DNA of 64,000 bases from Tropicimonas marinistellae (GTDB lineage: Bacteria; Pseudomonadota; Alphaproteobacteria; Rhodobacterales; Rhodobacteraceae): the NCBI RefSeq assembly GCF_001509585.1, contig NZ_LNCI01000008.1:124001-188000 (forward strand). The letters are read 5' to 3'. Position 1 is the stretch's first letter. Each line of letters opens with the position of its first letter. Under the pieces are notes generated by a model that saw only the letters and a program-made list of their open reading frames with translations, was not told the DNA's origin and did not search any database. The position numbers were made by a program, and so were the translations under genes. Shown here in pieces: positions 1 through 8,434 of this stretch.

Positions 1-507
1 GATCAGAATCGGAGCGTCGTCGATGACATCGCGCAGCGTCTTCAACTCTCCGGTAAGCGCGGCCTGGCTGAAGCGATCGGGCAACCAGCCCTCCGCCTGC
101 TTCGCGCTGCGCTTCTCGAAGATGGCGATGCGCGTCAAGCCACCGCGCCACTCGGCTTCAACGCGGTCGCCGGTCGCGGAATCCGTCAGCTCGATCTTCT
201 GGAGATCGGCGAGATCGGTGATTTCCTCCCCGAAGTCGGGAAACCGCGATTCGATGACGGACAGCGTTCGCGACCAATCGTCGAGAAAGTCCGGCCCGGT
301 GTTCAGCAGCGCGCGTGCGTCCGGAGTCGCGTCGACCATTTCCCGATCTCGGAAGAGGAACACGACGGGTTCGTCCATTTTGTCCAATGGGGTCCAGCTT
401 ACACGGCGCGCAGGCAGGAAGTGGCCCATGAGATACAGTGCAACCGTTGCGGTACCAAACGAGGAAATCACCAGTACGAAGCCCAGTGACAGGTCGAAAA
501 ACTGCAT
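1..507 (-). CDS. PAS-type sensor histidine kinase, N-terminal part (truncated by window edge)
   Basis: The first 169 codons of a minus-strand gene that runs off the left edge. It starts with ATG at 507. Residues about 7-28 form one hydrophobic segment, followed by about 140 soluble residues with a PAS-like pattern (PVVFLFRDREMVDATPDAR, residues ~47-65) ending near DAPILI, where a second PAS domain might begin. In related Rhodobacteraceae a PAS-containing kinase sits next to regB, which supports the kinase call, but no catalytic domain is visible here. It lies 80 bp downstream of regB on the same strand and has its own CtrA-type box in the gap. Membrane attachment is inferred from the single hydrophobic segment. 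Confidence 0.6.
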   Translation of the reverse strand, partial: MQFFDLSLGFVLVISSFGTATVALYLMGHFLPARRVSWTPLDKMDEPVVFLFRDREMVDATPDARALLNTGPDFLDDWSRTLSVIESRFPDFGEEITDLADLQKIELTDSATGDRVEAEWRGGLTRIAIFEKRSAKQAEGWLPDRFSQAALTGELKTLRDVIDDAPILI

Positions 508-562
508 AATCGTCCGCGGCCCCCAAGCCGTGAGTTACGCTTCGGATCGTTTGGGGGAATAG

Positions 563-578
563 TTAACCTGGCGTTAAC
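563..578 (-). promoter_or_regulatory. CtrA-type binding box upstream of the PAS kinase
   Basis: The sequence holds TTAA at 563-566 and again at 574-577, separated by exactly 7 nt and followed by C. This matches the CtrA consensus TTAA-N7-TTAA(C) and reads as a box on either strand. It lies about 56-71 bp before the ATG of the PAS kinase gene. Function is inferred from the motif only. Confidence 0.55.
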
Positions 579-587
579 CGAGATGCC

Positions 588-1988
588 TCATCCAACCGGT
601 ATTCGTAGGTTCTCGCCCAGACCTTCGCCTTTTGCGATATCTTCATCCGATATGTCGCTGCGTGGCCACACCACTTCGACAATCGCGCCGCTCCGGTCTG
701 GGCGTTCTGATTCGGTCAGAAATGGATCCGCGCCGTTTGAAAACGTGAGCTCGCCGCCGGACCGTTCCAGCAATGTCTTGGCAATGAAGAGGCCAAGCCC
801 CATTCCCTCGTACTCGGGCCGCCTTGACCGTTCGGCTTGCGACTTCCGGATACGAATGAACGGATCACCGATACGAGCAATTGCATGGGGCGGAAACCCG
901 CGCCCGTCGTCGGCAATGCGAATGATAATCTGCGAGTCCGTCCATTTGGCGTCGACCCAGACATTCCCGACCGAAAAATCCACGGCGTTCTGCACGAGGT
1001 TCCGCAATCCGTGGATGATTTCCGGACGCCGTTGAATCGACGGTTGCCGGCTTCCGCCGCCAGCGGCGGGCGCCACATCGAAATGGATCTCCTTTCCACG
1101 GTCCTGATGCGGTTCCGCTGCCTCGCGAATGACCGTGTCGAGCGGCGCGCTCCGCATATGCAGATCGTCTTTTCCGGCCCGTCCCATCGAACGAAGAATG
1201 TCTCGACACCGGTCGGCCTGATCACGGATGAGTTGCGCGTCCTGGCGCAGATCCTCGTCGCCGTCCAATTCCTCGATCAGCTCCGAACTGACGAGCTTGA
1301 TCGTTGCCAGCGGCGTGCCCAATTCATGCGCGGCGGCCGCAACCACCCCCCCCAGATCGGTCAGTTTCTGCTCGCGCGCAAGTGCCATCTGTGTGGCTCC
1401 CAGCGCGTCAGACATGGAGTTGATCTCGCTCGCCACACGCCGCGCATAAAGAGCAAGAAACGCGATCCCGATAACGATCGCGACCCAAAAACCGAACCGG
1501 AAAATGTCCGGGATCTGCAACACGGCACCATCACTGGTTCGCAGGGGCAGAAAGAAGAAGCCAAGCAAGGTTGTCAGCAGCACGGCGACGCCGCTCAGTA
1601 TCAAAGTTGCGGGCAGGCGCAGTGCGGTTGCGGCGATCGTGACCGGGGCAAGAACCAAGAGGGCAAACGGGTTGTTCAAACCGCCGGTCAGGTACAGCAG
1701 GAACGCCAACAGCGACAGATCGAAAAGCAGAGTCAGGAGCGTCTCGTGCTCGGTAAGTCGCTTGTTCTGGGGATAGGCGAATATCGCGACCAGGTTGGCG
1801 ATAATCGCTATTCCAATCGCCATCAACGCGAGGCCGAGTTCAAGCTGGAGGTCGTAGAAAAAACTGACAACGACAATCGTTGCGAGCTGGCCGGTTATGG
1901 CAACCCAGCGCAGGACGATCATCGTGTGCAGGCGCACCCAATGGCTCCTCGACATTCCGTCAATTACGGGGAATGTAGTGTCAGCCAT
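588..1988 (-). CDS. regB: RegB/PrrB redox-sensing histidine kinase
   Basis: Membrane-bound sensor kinase of the RegB/RegA (PrrB/PrrA) system, which responds to redox state and controls photosynthesis, respiration and CO2/N2 fixation genes in this group. From the start at 1988 the protein is 466 aa. About six membrane helices fill residues ~20-190, with the quinone-linked heptapeptide GGLNNPF at ~102-108. The phospho-accepting His is in AAHELGTPLA (about H221) and the redox-box Cys is in DQADRCRDIL (about C261). The ATPase domain has NLVQNAVDF, DDGRGFP and GMGLGL. A longer in-frame start at 2081 exists, but AGGAG sits 7 nt before 1988 and the longer form would nearly abut the divergent senC start, so 1988 is preferred. 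Confidence 0.96.
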   Translation of the reverse strand: MADTTFPVIDGMSRSHWVRLHTMIVLRWVAITGQLATIVVVSFFYDLQLELGLALMAIGIAIIANLVAIFAYPQNKRLTEHETLLTLLFDLSLLAFLLYLTGGLNNPFALLVLAPVTIAATALRLPATLILSGVAVLLTTLLGFFFLPLRTSDGAVLQIPDIFRFGFWVAIVIGIAFLALYARRVASEINSMSDALGATQMALAREQKLTDLGGVVAAAAHELGTPLATIKLVSSELIEELDGDEDLRQDAQLIRDQADRCRDILRSMGRAGKDDLHMRSAPLDTVIREAAEPHQDRGKEIHFDVAPAAGGGSRQPSIQRRPEIIHGLRNLVQNAVDFSVGNVWVDAKWTDSQIIIRIADDGRGFPPHAIARIGDPFIRIRKSQAERSRRPEYEGMGLGLFIAKTLLERSGGELTFSNGADPFLTESERPDRSGAIVEVVWPRSDISDEDIAKGEGLGENLRIPVG

Positions 1989-2018
1989 GCGAGCTCCTGT
2001 GTCCTCGGCCATCGGATC

Positions 2019-2048
2019 AGCGTTGTTGATAGCCCGCGATACAACGCT
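2019..2048. promoter_or_regulatory. Inverted repeat between regB and senC
   Basis: An exact 8-bp inverted repeat, AGCGTTGT ... ACAACGCT, with a 14-nt spacer, sits in the 96-bp gap between the divergent regB and senC starts. Its position suggests an operator serving one or both promoters. No known regulator motif was recognised with confidence. Confidence 0.4.
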
Positions 2049-2084
2049 CGGCAAATGGCTGGAAGAGGATGCGAGGAGCAACCG

Positions 2085-2717
2085 ATGAGGATTCTAGGTT
2101 ATGTCGCCGCTGGAGCGGGGTTGGCATTAATCGGCGTGATTGGCGGCGGCTTTTTGGTGAACCAGATGTCCCAGGGCACGCAGGACGACCGGTTCGCGGA
2201 GTGCATTTCCGGAGTAGCGGCCGGCGGACCAGACAGTATCGGCGGCCCGCTGGAACTGGTGAGCGAGACCGGTGAAACAGTGACCGACAAGGACATTTTC
2301 ACCCGTCCATCGCTGCTTTATTTCGGCTACACGTACTGCCCGGACGTCTGCCCACTCGACACGGTACGCAATGCCGAGGCCGTGGATATCCTCAAGGAGC
2401 GGGGTTTCGACGTGCAGCCGGTTTTCATCTCGGTGGACTGGGGTCGGGACGATGCCCAGTCGATGAACGATTTCACCTACAACATCCACCCTGACATGCT
2501 GGGGCTAACCGGTTCGGAAGAGCAGATCCGCGCCGCCTCCAAAGCGTACCGGACCTATTTCAAGGTCAGGGATCCGGAGGATGAGTACTACCTCATCGAT
2601 CACTCGACATTCACCTACCTCGTTCTGCCCGAAACCGGGTATCTGACCTTCTTCCGACGTGAACTCTCCGGCGATCAACTCGCTGATCAGGTGCAGTGCT
2701 ACCTGGAAAAGCTCTGA
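2085..2717 (+). CDS. senC: SenC/PrrC, SCO1-family copper chaperone
   Basis: SCO1/SenC protein, 210 aa, that delivers copper for cytochrome c oxidase assembly and is linked to RegB signalling in Rhodobacter. One N-terminal membrane anchor covers residues ~7-25, and the thioredoxin-like domain faces the periplasm. The metal site is visible as C85 and C89 in YCPDVCP, with the matching His at ~173 in DHSTF. The ATG at 2085 follows GAGGAG. The same frame is open far upstream, but that part is antisense to regB. Divergent from regB and 103 bp upstream of regA, as in related genomes. Confidence 0.95.
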   Translation: MRILGYVAAGAGLALIGVIGGGFLVNQMSQGTQDDRFAECISGVAAGGPDSIGGPLELVSETGETVTDKDIFTRPSLLYFGYTYCPDVCPLDTVRNAEAVDILKERGFDVQPVFISVDWGRDDAQSMNDFTYNIHPDMLGLTGSEEQIRAASKAYRTYFKVRDPEDEYYLIDHSTFTYLVLPETGYLTFFRRELSGDQLADQVQCYLEKL

Positions 2718-2820
2718 TCTGGCCTGCGTTTCAATCACCTGCCGCAAGTCAACTGTTTGACGCTGCGGCGCAGTGACACTACTGTCCGTTCGAACGAAAT
2801 ATGGTTGGCGGAGGACGCCC

Positions 2821-3375
2821 ATGGCGGAGCGCGAATTGCAGGATATCGGCGAGGACAGGTCGCTTCTGATCGTCGACGACGACGAGCCCTTTCTGCGCCG
2901 TCTGGCGCGCGCAATGGAAAAACGCGGCTTCGAGCCGGAGATGGCGCAATCGGTCGCCGCTGGCAAAGCGGTCGCCACCGCTCGCCCGCCGGCCTATGCA
3001 GTCGTCGATCTGCGGCTGGAAGACGGCAATGGCCTCGACGTGGTCGAAACCATCCGCGAGAAGCGCCCAGATGCACGTGTCGTCGTCCTGACGGGGTACG
3101 GTGCAATTGCCACGGCAGTGGCCGCGGTGAAGATCGGCGCGACCGACTACCTCTCCAAACCCGCCGATGCCAATGACGTGACCGCGGCGCTTCTGGCCGA
3201 CGGAGACGCGCTGCCGCCGCCACCGGAGAACCCGATGTCGGCAGACCGTGTGCGCTGGGAGCACATTCAGCGGGTTTACGAATTGTGCGACCGCAACGTG
3301 TCGGAAACCGCGCGTCGCCTGAACATGCACCGCCGGACACTGCAGCGGATCCTCGCGAAGCGTAGCCCGCGCTGA
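2821..3375 (+). CDS. regA: RegA/PrrA response regulator
   Basis: Response regulator partner of RegB. From the ATG at 2821 the protein is 184 aa, exactly the usual RegA length. The receiver domain has acidic residues at VDDDE, the phospho-acceptor D63 in VVDLRLEDG and the conserved Lys in YLSKPAD. The C-terminus is a Fis-type helix-turn-helix (NVSETARRLNMHRRTLQRIL). A longer start at 2773 exists, but GGAGG lies just before 2821. It follows senC by about 100 bp and may share its transcript. Confidence 0.96.
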   Translation: MAERELQDIGEDRSLLIVDDDEPFLRRLARAMEKRGFEPEMAQSVAAGKAVATARPPAYAVVDLRLEDGNGLDVVETIREKRPDARVVVLTGYGAIATAVAAVKIGATDYLSKPADANDVTAALLADGDALPPPPENPMSADRVRWEHIQRVYELCDRNVSETARRLNMHRRTLQRILAKRSPR

Positions 3376-3379
3376 ACCG

Positions 3380-3766
3380 TTGCGATCTGGACGTCTCAAA
3401 TGCATCAAACCGGCCCTCGTGGCCGGTTTCGCCGTTTTGGCCGGGTGCACCGGACAAGTCTCCGGGCCCTCGGAAAGCATGCCGGCCCGCCCGGTGGCAG
3501 ATCCGGTCTTCAACGCGACCGGGATCGGCGTCGGCGCGACGGGAATGGAGATCGGCTTCGGGCGGTCAGAACCCGGGGCAATCGTCGCCATGTCAAAGCT
3601 GATGGGTATGGAACCCGCGGTCGTCGCACGCGCATGCCCGGGAATGCGGGCTGCCAGATGGCCGGACGGCACGGCGCTCTATTTCGAAGAGCGGCCATAT
3701 GATCCACCCGCCTTCGTCGGTTGGCGGGCCGGAGCCGATAACGCGGGCCGAACCTGCCCGCTATAA
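3380..3766 (+). CDS. Small predicted lipoprotein
   Basis: A 128-aa frame beginning with TTG 5 nt after the regA stop. Alternative starts inside the signal region (for example a GTG about 13 codons in) cannot be excluded. A hydrophobic stretch ends in the lipobox LAGC (Cys ~23), so the mature protein should be an anchored lipoprotein of about 105 aa. No conserved domain was recognised. Its 3' end overlaps the end of the convergent HD-hydrolase gene by 6 bp. Tight coupling to regA suggests co-transcription; function is unknown. Confidence 0.65.
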   Translation: MRSGRLKCIKPALVAGFAVLAGCTGQVSGPSESMPARPVADPVFNATGIGVGATGMEIGFGRSEPGAIVAMSKLMGMEPAVVARACPGMRAARWPDGTALYFEERPYDPPAFVGWRAGADNAGRTCPL

Positions 3767-4354
3767 ACGAGCAAGCAGGGTGGTGTGCCGCTCGGTGAAG
3801 CTGTTTCGCACCTCCACCGGCGGTCGAAGGTGAATCCGCAAACCGTCGATCACTTCGGGCTTCGGTTTGCCGAAGAACTTGTTGGACTCCGCCTCCGAGA
3901 AACCGGCGATCTGGGTGGCTTCGAGCCAAGCGCTGACCTTGTCCGCCCGCTTGATCTGCTTCTTAACGGATACCGGGATCTGTGCGGGTAAGCCGAACCG
4001 CAGGTGAATCGCCGCCGTCAGCCGCTCGTCCAGCGCGCCGTAGCTCGGGCCAACCGCCGCCTTCACGGGCGATATCATGTCGCCGATCACGTATTCCGGC
4101 GCGTCGTGCAGCAAGGCCGCCAGCCGCCATCTTGGAGGCGATTCCGGCTGCATACGGCCGAATATCTCCTCCACGAGCAAGGAATGCTCGGCGACCGAAT
4201 AGGGAAAGTCGCCCCGGGTCTGACCGTTCCAGCGCGCGACGAACGCCAGACCATGGGCGATGTCCTCGATCTCGATATCCACCGGGGTCGGATCGAGCAG
4301 GTCGAGCCGTCTGCCCGAGAGCATGCGTTGCCAGGCGCGCGCCGGTTTTGCCAC
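3761..4354 (-). CDS. HD-domain (YfbR-like) phosphohydrolase
   Basis: A 197-aa cytoplasmic HD-superfamily hydrolase. The metal-binding signature is visible as AEHSLLV and [12 protein letters not shown], and the overall layout resembles 5'-nucleotidase/YfbR-like proteins that act on deoxynucleoside monophosphates. The substrate is not deducible. The same gene lies between regA and ahcY in related Rhodobacteraceae. It is convergent with the lipoprotein gene (6-bp overlap) and divergent from ahcY, with a 104-bp gap. Confidence 0.85.
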   Translation of the reverse strand: MAKPARAWQRMLSGRRLDLLDPTPVDIEIEDIAHGLAFVARWNGQTRGDFPYSVAEHSLLVEEIFGRMQPESPPRWRLAALLHDAPEYVIGDMISPVKAAVGPSYGALDERLTAAIHLRFGLPAQIPVSVKKQIKRADKVSAWLEATQIAGFSEAESNKFFGKPKPEVIDGLRIHLRPPVEVRNSFTERHTTLLARL

Positions 4355-4398
4355 CTGCTGTTACCTCCAAGTTAAATTCCGATGCCTATCCTTGCCGG

Positions 4399-4456
4399 GT
4401 AGCAAGTGCGGTGCTACGTCACCGCGCAACTCTTTACCACCGTTCGAGGAACGTGA
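4399..4456 (+). promoter_or_regulatory. Candidate pseudoknot / SD-hairpin leader of ahcY
   Basis: GTAGC (4399-4403) pairs with GCTAC (4413-4417). The loop contains GCGGT (4408-4412), which can pair with ACCGC (4421-4425), giving an H-type pseudoknot. An alternative 8-bp hairpin, GTGCGGTG/CACCGCGC, uses the same bases. Further down, CAC(C)GTTC-GAG-GAACGTG (4438-4455) folds the ahcY ribosome-binding site into a short hairpin. It is not a recognised SAH, SAM-II or SAM/SAH riboswitch sequence. Function is inferred. Confidence 0.35.
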
Positions 4457-4458
4457 TC

Positions 4459-5847
4459 ATGCCGCAGGACTATATCGTTAGGGACATTTCGCTTGCCGAT
4501 TTCGGCCGTAAGGAGCTCGACATCGCCGAGACGGAAATGCCCGGGCTGATGGCGCTGCGTACGGAATACGGAGATGCGAAACCGCTCAAGGGCGCGCGTA
4601 TCGTGGGCTCGCTGCACATGACCATCCAGACCGCGGTGCTGATCGAGACGCTTGTCGCGCTCGGTGCCGATGTGCGCTGGGCCTCGTGCAATATCTTCTC
4701 CACGCAGGATCACGCCGCAGCCGCGATAGCAAAGGCCGGCATCCCGGTATTCGCCGTCAAGGGACAGTCGTTGGAGGAGCATTGGGACTATCTTGACCGC
4801 TCCTTCCTGTTCGAAGACGGTCCGAACCTGATCCTCGACGATGGCGGCGACGCAACGCTCTATGTGCTGCTCGGCGCCCGTGCAGAAGCCGGGGAGGAGA
4901 TCCTCGCCGTACCGGCCTCCGAAGAGGAGGAAGTGATCAAGAAGCAGATTGCCAAGCGCATGGCAGAAAGCCCGGGCTGGTTCACCAAGACCCGCGACCA
5001 GATCAAGGGCGTGTCGGAAGAGACGACGACCGGCGTCCACCGCCTCTACGATCTGCACAAGAAAGGCCAGCTGCCGTTCCCGGCGATCAACGTCAACGAC
5101 AGCGTCACGAAGTCGAAGTTCGACAACAAGTACGGCTGCAAGGAATCGCTGGTCGATGGTATCCGCCGCGCCACGGATACGATGATGGCCGGCAAGACGG
5201 CGGTCGTCTGCGGATACGGCGATGTGGGCAAGGGCTCCTCGGCGTCGCTGCGCGGCGCCGGCGCACGTGTGAAAGTGACGGAAATCGATCCGATCTGCGC
5301 GCTTCAGGCGGCGATGGACGGTTTCGAGGTGGTCCGGTTGGAGGATGCGGTTGAAACCGCCGATATCTTCATCACCACCACCGGCAACAGGGACGTGATC
5401 CGGCTGGAGCATATGCGCCGGATGAAGGACATGGCGATCGTTGGCAATATCGGCCACTTCGACAACGAGATCCAGGTCGCCTCGCTGCGCAACATGAAGT
5501 GGACGAATATCAAGGATCAGGTCGACATGATCGAGTTGCCGAACGGCAATCGTCTGATCCTGCTCTCCGAAGGCCGCCTGCTGAACCTCGGCAACGCCAC
5601 CGGGCACCCGAGTTTCGTCATGTCGGCCTCCTTCACCAACCAGGTGCTGGCCCAGATGGAGCTTTGGACAAACGCCGACGCCTATGACAACGAGGTCATC
5701 ATCCTGCCCAAGCACCTCGACGAAAAGGTCGCGCGCCTGCACCTCGACCGCATCGGCGTCCGCCTCTCCGAACTCTCGGCCGAACAGGCCGATTACATCG
5801 GCGTCACCGTCGAGGGCCCGTTCAAGCCGGAGCATTATCGCTACTGA
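4459..5847 (+). CDS. ahcY: Adenosylhomocysteinase
   Basis: S-adenosyl-L-homocysteine hydrolase, 462 aa, which converts SAH to adenosine and homocysteine in the methyl cycle. The NAD-binding motif is [17 protein letters not shown], with [10 protein letters not shown] and [15 protein letters not shown]-like segments (here [16 protein letters not shown]) further on. The C-terminus KPEHYRY is typical of the family. The ATG at 4459 follows GAGGAA; the longer open frame upstream is only the antisense of the HD hydrolase gene. Its place after the reg genes is conserved in Rhodobacteraceae. Confidence 0.98.
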   Translation: MPQDYIVRDISLADFGRKELDIAETEMPGLMALRTEYGDAKPLKGARIVGSLHMTIQTAVLIETLVALGADVRWASCNIFSTQDHAAAAIAKAGIPVFAVKGQSLEEHWDYLDRSFLFEDGPNLILDDGGDATLYVLLGARAEAGEEILAVPASEEEEVIKKQIAKRMAESPGWFTKTRDQIKGVSEETTTGVHRLYDLHKKGQLPFPAINVNDSVTKSKFDNKYGCKESLVDGIRRATDTMMAGKTAVVCGYGDVGKGSSASLRGAGARVKVTEIDPICALQAAMDGFEVVRLEDAVETADIFITTTGNRDVIRLEHMRRMKDMAIVGNIGHFDNEIQVASLRNMKWTNIKDQVDMIELPNGNRLILLSEGRLLNLGNATGHPSFVMSASFTNQVLAQMELWTNADAYDNEVIILPKHLDEKVARLHLDRIGVRLSELSAEQADYIGVTVEGPFKPEHYRY

Positions 5848-6307
5848 CCGGGCTCGCCAGCCGGGCGCTCATTCCCGCTCCCATCGGCGGCCGCGACAGG
5901 ACCTTTTGGCAGCTCGACCGAAGCGTTGTCTCGCCCGGAATCAAGCCGTAGGCGCCGGGCGAGCGCCGGCCCGCCCCGACGGGCTGGCGCTGTGGCAGCC
6001 ACGCGCAACGCACCAATCTCTTCCGGATCTGTCAGACATCAAGCGCACCAGCCAACCGGCTCTGCGCCAGCCGCCGGTCCGGCGCTCGCCCCGCTCCGGG
6101 TGGAGTCCTGGGCAGCGATCCAAGATCTGGTCGTGCAGTGACGCCTCGCAGGTCGGCCATTTCGGTTGCCCGCTGCAAGCACCCAGGCACTTTTTGCGCG
6201 AGATGCATTGCGCACGGCTCTGCGCCAATTCCTAACAAAGTGTGAATCCGTCCTTCTAACTCATTGAAATTACGTCAGGTGCGGATTGTCTCACCGTGAG
6301 ACACACG
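5848..6307. other. Gene-free interval between ahcY and the LysM gene
   Basis: About 460 bp with several short overlapping frames on both strands, none with a ribosome-binding site or recognisable protein. It is very GC-rich in the first half, with GCC/GGC runs able to form hairpins, and AT-richer near 6220-6290. No RNA gene was recognised. Confidence 0.5.
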
Positions 6308-6333
6308 AAAAAAGGGCGAGGTATCCCCCGCCC
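6308..6333 (-). terminator. Rho-independent terminator of the LysM gene
   Basis: On the minus strand a GC stem (GGGCGGGGG / CCTCGCCC, loop ATA) is followed by TTTTTT (complement of 6308-6313). It lies about 40 bp past the LysM gene stop. Confidence 0.8.
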
Positions 6334-6370
6334 TCGAAGGCCCACACCGCCGGGCCGGAATTGTCCCGCC

Positions 6371-6796
6371 TCAGGCGGTCGGAATCCGCAGCACCTGGCC
6401 GGGATAGATCTTGTCGGGGTCCGACAGCATCGGCTTGTTGGCCTCGAAAATCTCCATGTAGCGGGCCCCGCTGCCCAGCGTCTTCTCCGAGATCGCCCAG
6501 AGCGTGTCGCCGGATTCCACCGTGTGAAGCACCGGATCGTCGCCGCCCGTGGTGTCCTCCACCTCGGCGACGCCCTGCACGTTGCCCACCGCGACGATCA
6601 TCTTTTCCTTGGTCTCCTGGTCGACCGCATCCCCCTTGAGGGTCACCTTGTCGCCCTCGACCGCAATCTCCACGCCGTCCGCGTTCAGGCCGAGATCTTC
6701 CACTTCCTTGACCAAGGCGTCGGCTGGCGGTGCTTCGGATGCCTCGGCCGCACCAAGGTTTTTACCTTTTCCCTTTAGAAAGCTGAACAAACCCAT
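6371..6796 (-). CDS. BON + LysM domain protein (YgaU/Kbp-like)
   Basis: A 141-aa protein with a BON domain in the first half (VEDLGLNADGVEIAVEGDKV and onward, residues ~30-85) and a C-terminal LysM domain (HTVESGDTLWAISEKTLG ... IYPGQVLRIP, ~92-140). This pairing is that of E. coli Kbp/YgaU, a cytoplasmic K+-binding protein. There is no signal peptide, so a cytoplasmic location is likely here too. The start at 6796 (MGLFSFLKGKG) has AGGAG upstream; a longer frame to 6838 lacks one. Followed by a strong terminator. Confidence 0.9.
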   Translation of the reverse strand: MGLFSFLKGKGKNLGAAEASEAPPADALVKEVEDLGLNADGVEIAVEGDKVTLKGDAVDQETKEKMIVAVGNVQGVAEVEDTTGGDDPVLHTVESGDTLWAISEKTLGSGARYMEIFEANKPMLSDPDKIYPGQVLRIPTA

Positions 6797-7063
6797 TTCA
6801 GGTACTCCTTTGCAACTATGCGTTTGGCGCGCGAGCACGCGCGATCATCAATTCGTGGTACCGGTATGCGGACAATTCGTCGGCGAGTCGACATCCCCCA
6901 TTGCCATGCTGACGCGGCGGTCGCTGTCATCCGGACTTCCGTGATGATCGTATCGGCGGAAATTTCCTTGTTCTGTCACGGCTTCCCGTTAACGTGGGCG
7001 TCACGGACAGCCCCAGCGTTTCGGGCTGTGCGTTGAATTCAGGCTAGGGATTGCGAGGACGCC

Positions 7064-7405
7064 ATGAGCAAACGCGACGAACTCATCGAGAAATACGCCG
7101 GAGATCTACGCACGAAATGTGGTGTGGAGCCTGACATGGATCTGCTGACCAAAGTCACGATCGGCTGCGGACCGGCGATCTACAACGATGACGCCTCGAC
7201 CGTCGCCGCGGGCCAGGAAAGCGAACTGGAGACGGTGAAGAACAACTTCCTGGTCAAGAAACTGGGTCTGTCCGACGGGCCGGAACTCATGGACGCGATC
7301 AATAGCGTGATCGAAACCTATGGCCGTTCGGAACGCAACAAGTACCGTGCCGTGGTCTACTACCTACTGACAAAACATTTCGGCAAGGAGTCGGTATACG
7401 GCTGA
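7064..7405 (+). CDS. DUF2853 family protein
   Basis: A 113-aa protein matching the short DUF2853 family seen in Rhodobacteraceae and some Bacteroidetes, with the characteristic segments LTKVTIGCGPAIYN, ETVKNNFLVKKLGL and RNKYRAVVYYLLTKHF. It is small, soluble and has no signal peptide. The biochemical role is not established. It starts at ATG 7064 with a GAGGAC-type site and stands alone, with 266 bp before it. Confidence 0.85.
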   Translation: MSKRDELIEKYAGDLRTKCGVEPDMDLLTKVTIGCGPAIYNDDASTVAAGQESELETVKNNFLVKKLGLSDGPELMDAINSVIETYGRSERNKYRAVVYYLLTKHFGKESVYG

Positions 7406-7556
7406 TCCGGAGGGAGCAACTCCCCGGCAATTGCCTCAAATACATGGTATTCGGCTTTTGCTATGGCTCGGTGCTTGGGCTATCAATGTGGCGCAGGTCA
7501 GGATGGCCTCGGAGTTTCTCAGACACACGTGTGGTGCGACCATGGGCACGTGGGGT

Positions 7557-7590
7557 AATGGAGGGTTCCGGGGTGGGACCCTCCATTTTA
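7557..7590 (+). terminator. Strong terminator hairpin downstream of DUF2853
   Basis: A perfect 10-bp stem (7557-7566 with 7578-7587), loop 11 nt, running into TTTTA. It lies 150 nt after the DUF2853 stop, so it ends either a long 3' UTR or a separate small RNA. Confidence 0.75.
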
Positions 7591-7643
7591 CTTCGGATGT
7601 CGCGCATACCTGGTGCGTGCCGCCGACGATCTGGCCGGACATG

Positions 7644-8063
7644 TCAGGGCGCCGTGCCTCCCATTTCACAGATTGTCTTCCATTCCGCTTCCGTCACCGG
7701 TTGAACGGACAGCCGGGTGTTGTTCACCAGGACCATATCGGCAAGCGTCGGCATTTCCTTGATGTCGCCGAGCGTCACAGGCGTCTCGAACGGTCGGACC
7801 GCGCGAATGTCCACGCATTCCCATCGGGGATCATCGGTCGTGCTGTCGGGGTGGACTGTCGCGCAGACTTCGACAATGCCGACAACGGCCTTTTCCTTCT
7901 GTGAGTGGTAGAAAAACCCCCGATCGCCGATTTCCATCTGGCGCATGTTGTTTCGTGCCTGGTAGTTTCGCACGCCGTCCCATTCCTCCCCCGTGTCACC
8001 TTTGGCGACCTGATCGTCCCAGGACCATGTCGAGGGTTCTGATTTAAAGAGCCAGTAGGCCAT
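7644..8063 (-). CDS. EVE domain protein
   Basis: A 139-aa EVE-domain protein (PUA-like fold thought to bind modified nucleic-acid bases). Family landmarks are MAYWLFKSEP at the start, WDGVRNYQARNNMR, and GFFYHSQKEKAVVGIVEV. Its ATG shares one base with the stop of the upstream YciI gene (TGATG), so the two are translationally coupled. A 7-codon longer frame exists but lies inside yciI. The EVE-YciI pairing next to tsaD is common in this bacterial family. Confidence 0.9.
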   Translation of the reverse strand: MAYWLFKSEPSTWSWDDQVAKGDTGEEWDGVRNYQARNNMRQMEIGDRGFFYHSQKEKAVVGIVEVCATVHPDSTTDDPRWECVDIRAVRPFETPVTLGDIKEMPTLADMVLVNNTRLSVQPVTEAEWKTICEMGGTAP

Positions 8064-8335
8064 CAGCCGATCACCTTTTTCCATGCACGAAGCTCGACAC
8101 TCTCAAAAAGACCCGCCTTGGCGTAGGGATCGTTTGCAGCCCAAGTCCTTGCGGTTTCCATGTTGTCGACGTCGAGAATGACGAGTGAACCGCACATTTC
8201 GCCGGCCGTATCCAGAAACGGACCTGCCTGAAATACGACACCTGTGGATTCGATGTAATCCAGATGGGCCGTACGATTGTCGAGCCGCGTCTGAATCGCG
8301 CGGGGTTTGTCCTTGCAGATTAGGGCGACGAGCAT
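8063..8335 (-). CDS. YciI-like protein
   Basis: A 90-aa protein of the YciI superfamily (small ferredoxin-like fold). Typical segments are YIESTGVVFQAGPF and NDPYAKAGLF. Function is unknown, and no catalytic assignment is safe. The ATG at 8335 follows AAGGAG; a start five codons upstream is less likely. It is translationally coupled to the EVE gene. In relatives gpsA often lies between tsaD and this gene, but only about 100 bp are present here. Confidence 0.85.
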   Translation of the reverse strand: MLVALICKDKPRAIQTRLDNRTAHLDYIESTGVVFQAGPFLDTAGEMCGSLVILDVDNMETARTWAANDPYAKAGLFESVELRAWKKVIG

Positions 8336-8434
8336 TGCGATCTCCTTCATGTCGGGGCCGACGCACCATCTCTTGAGCGCTCTCCCATGACAAGCCCCGG
8401 AGCCGGAGGAGCGCGACGCGATACCGGCTGCCGC

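Noticed and set aside
4399-4456. A known SAH or SAM-type riboswitch before ahcY.
   Set aside because: The conserved sequence blocks of those classes as I remember them are not present. Only the topology is similar, so it is listed as a candidate instead.
4414-5835. A 473-codon open frame on the minus strand across ahcY.
   Set aside because: It mirrors the ahcY codons in the opposite frame. There is no ribosome-binding site and no recognisable domain.
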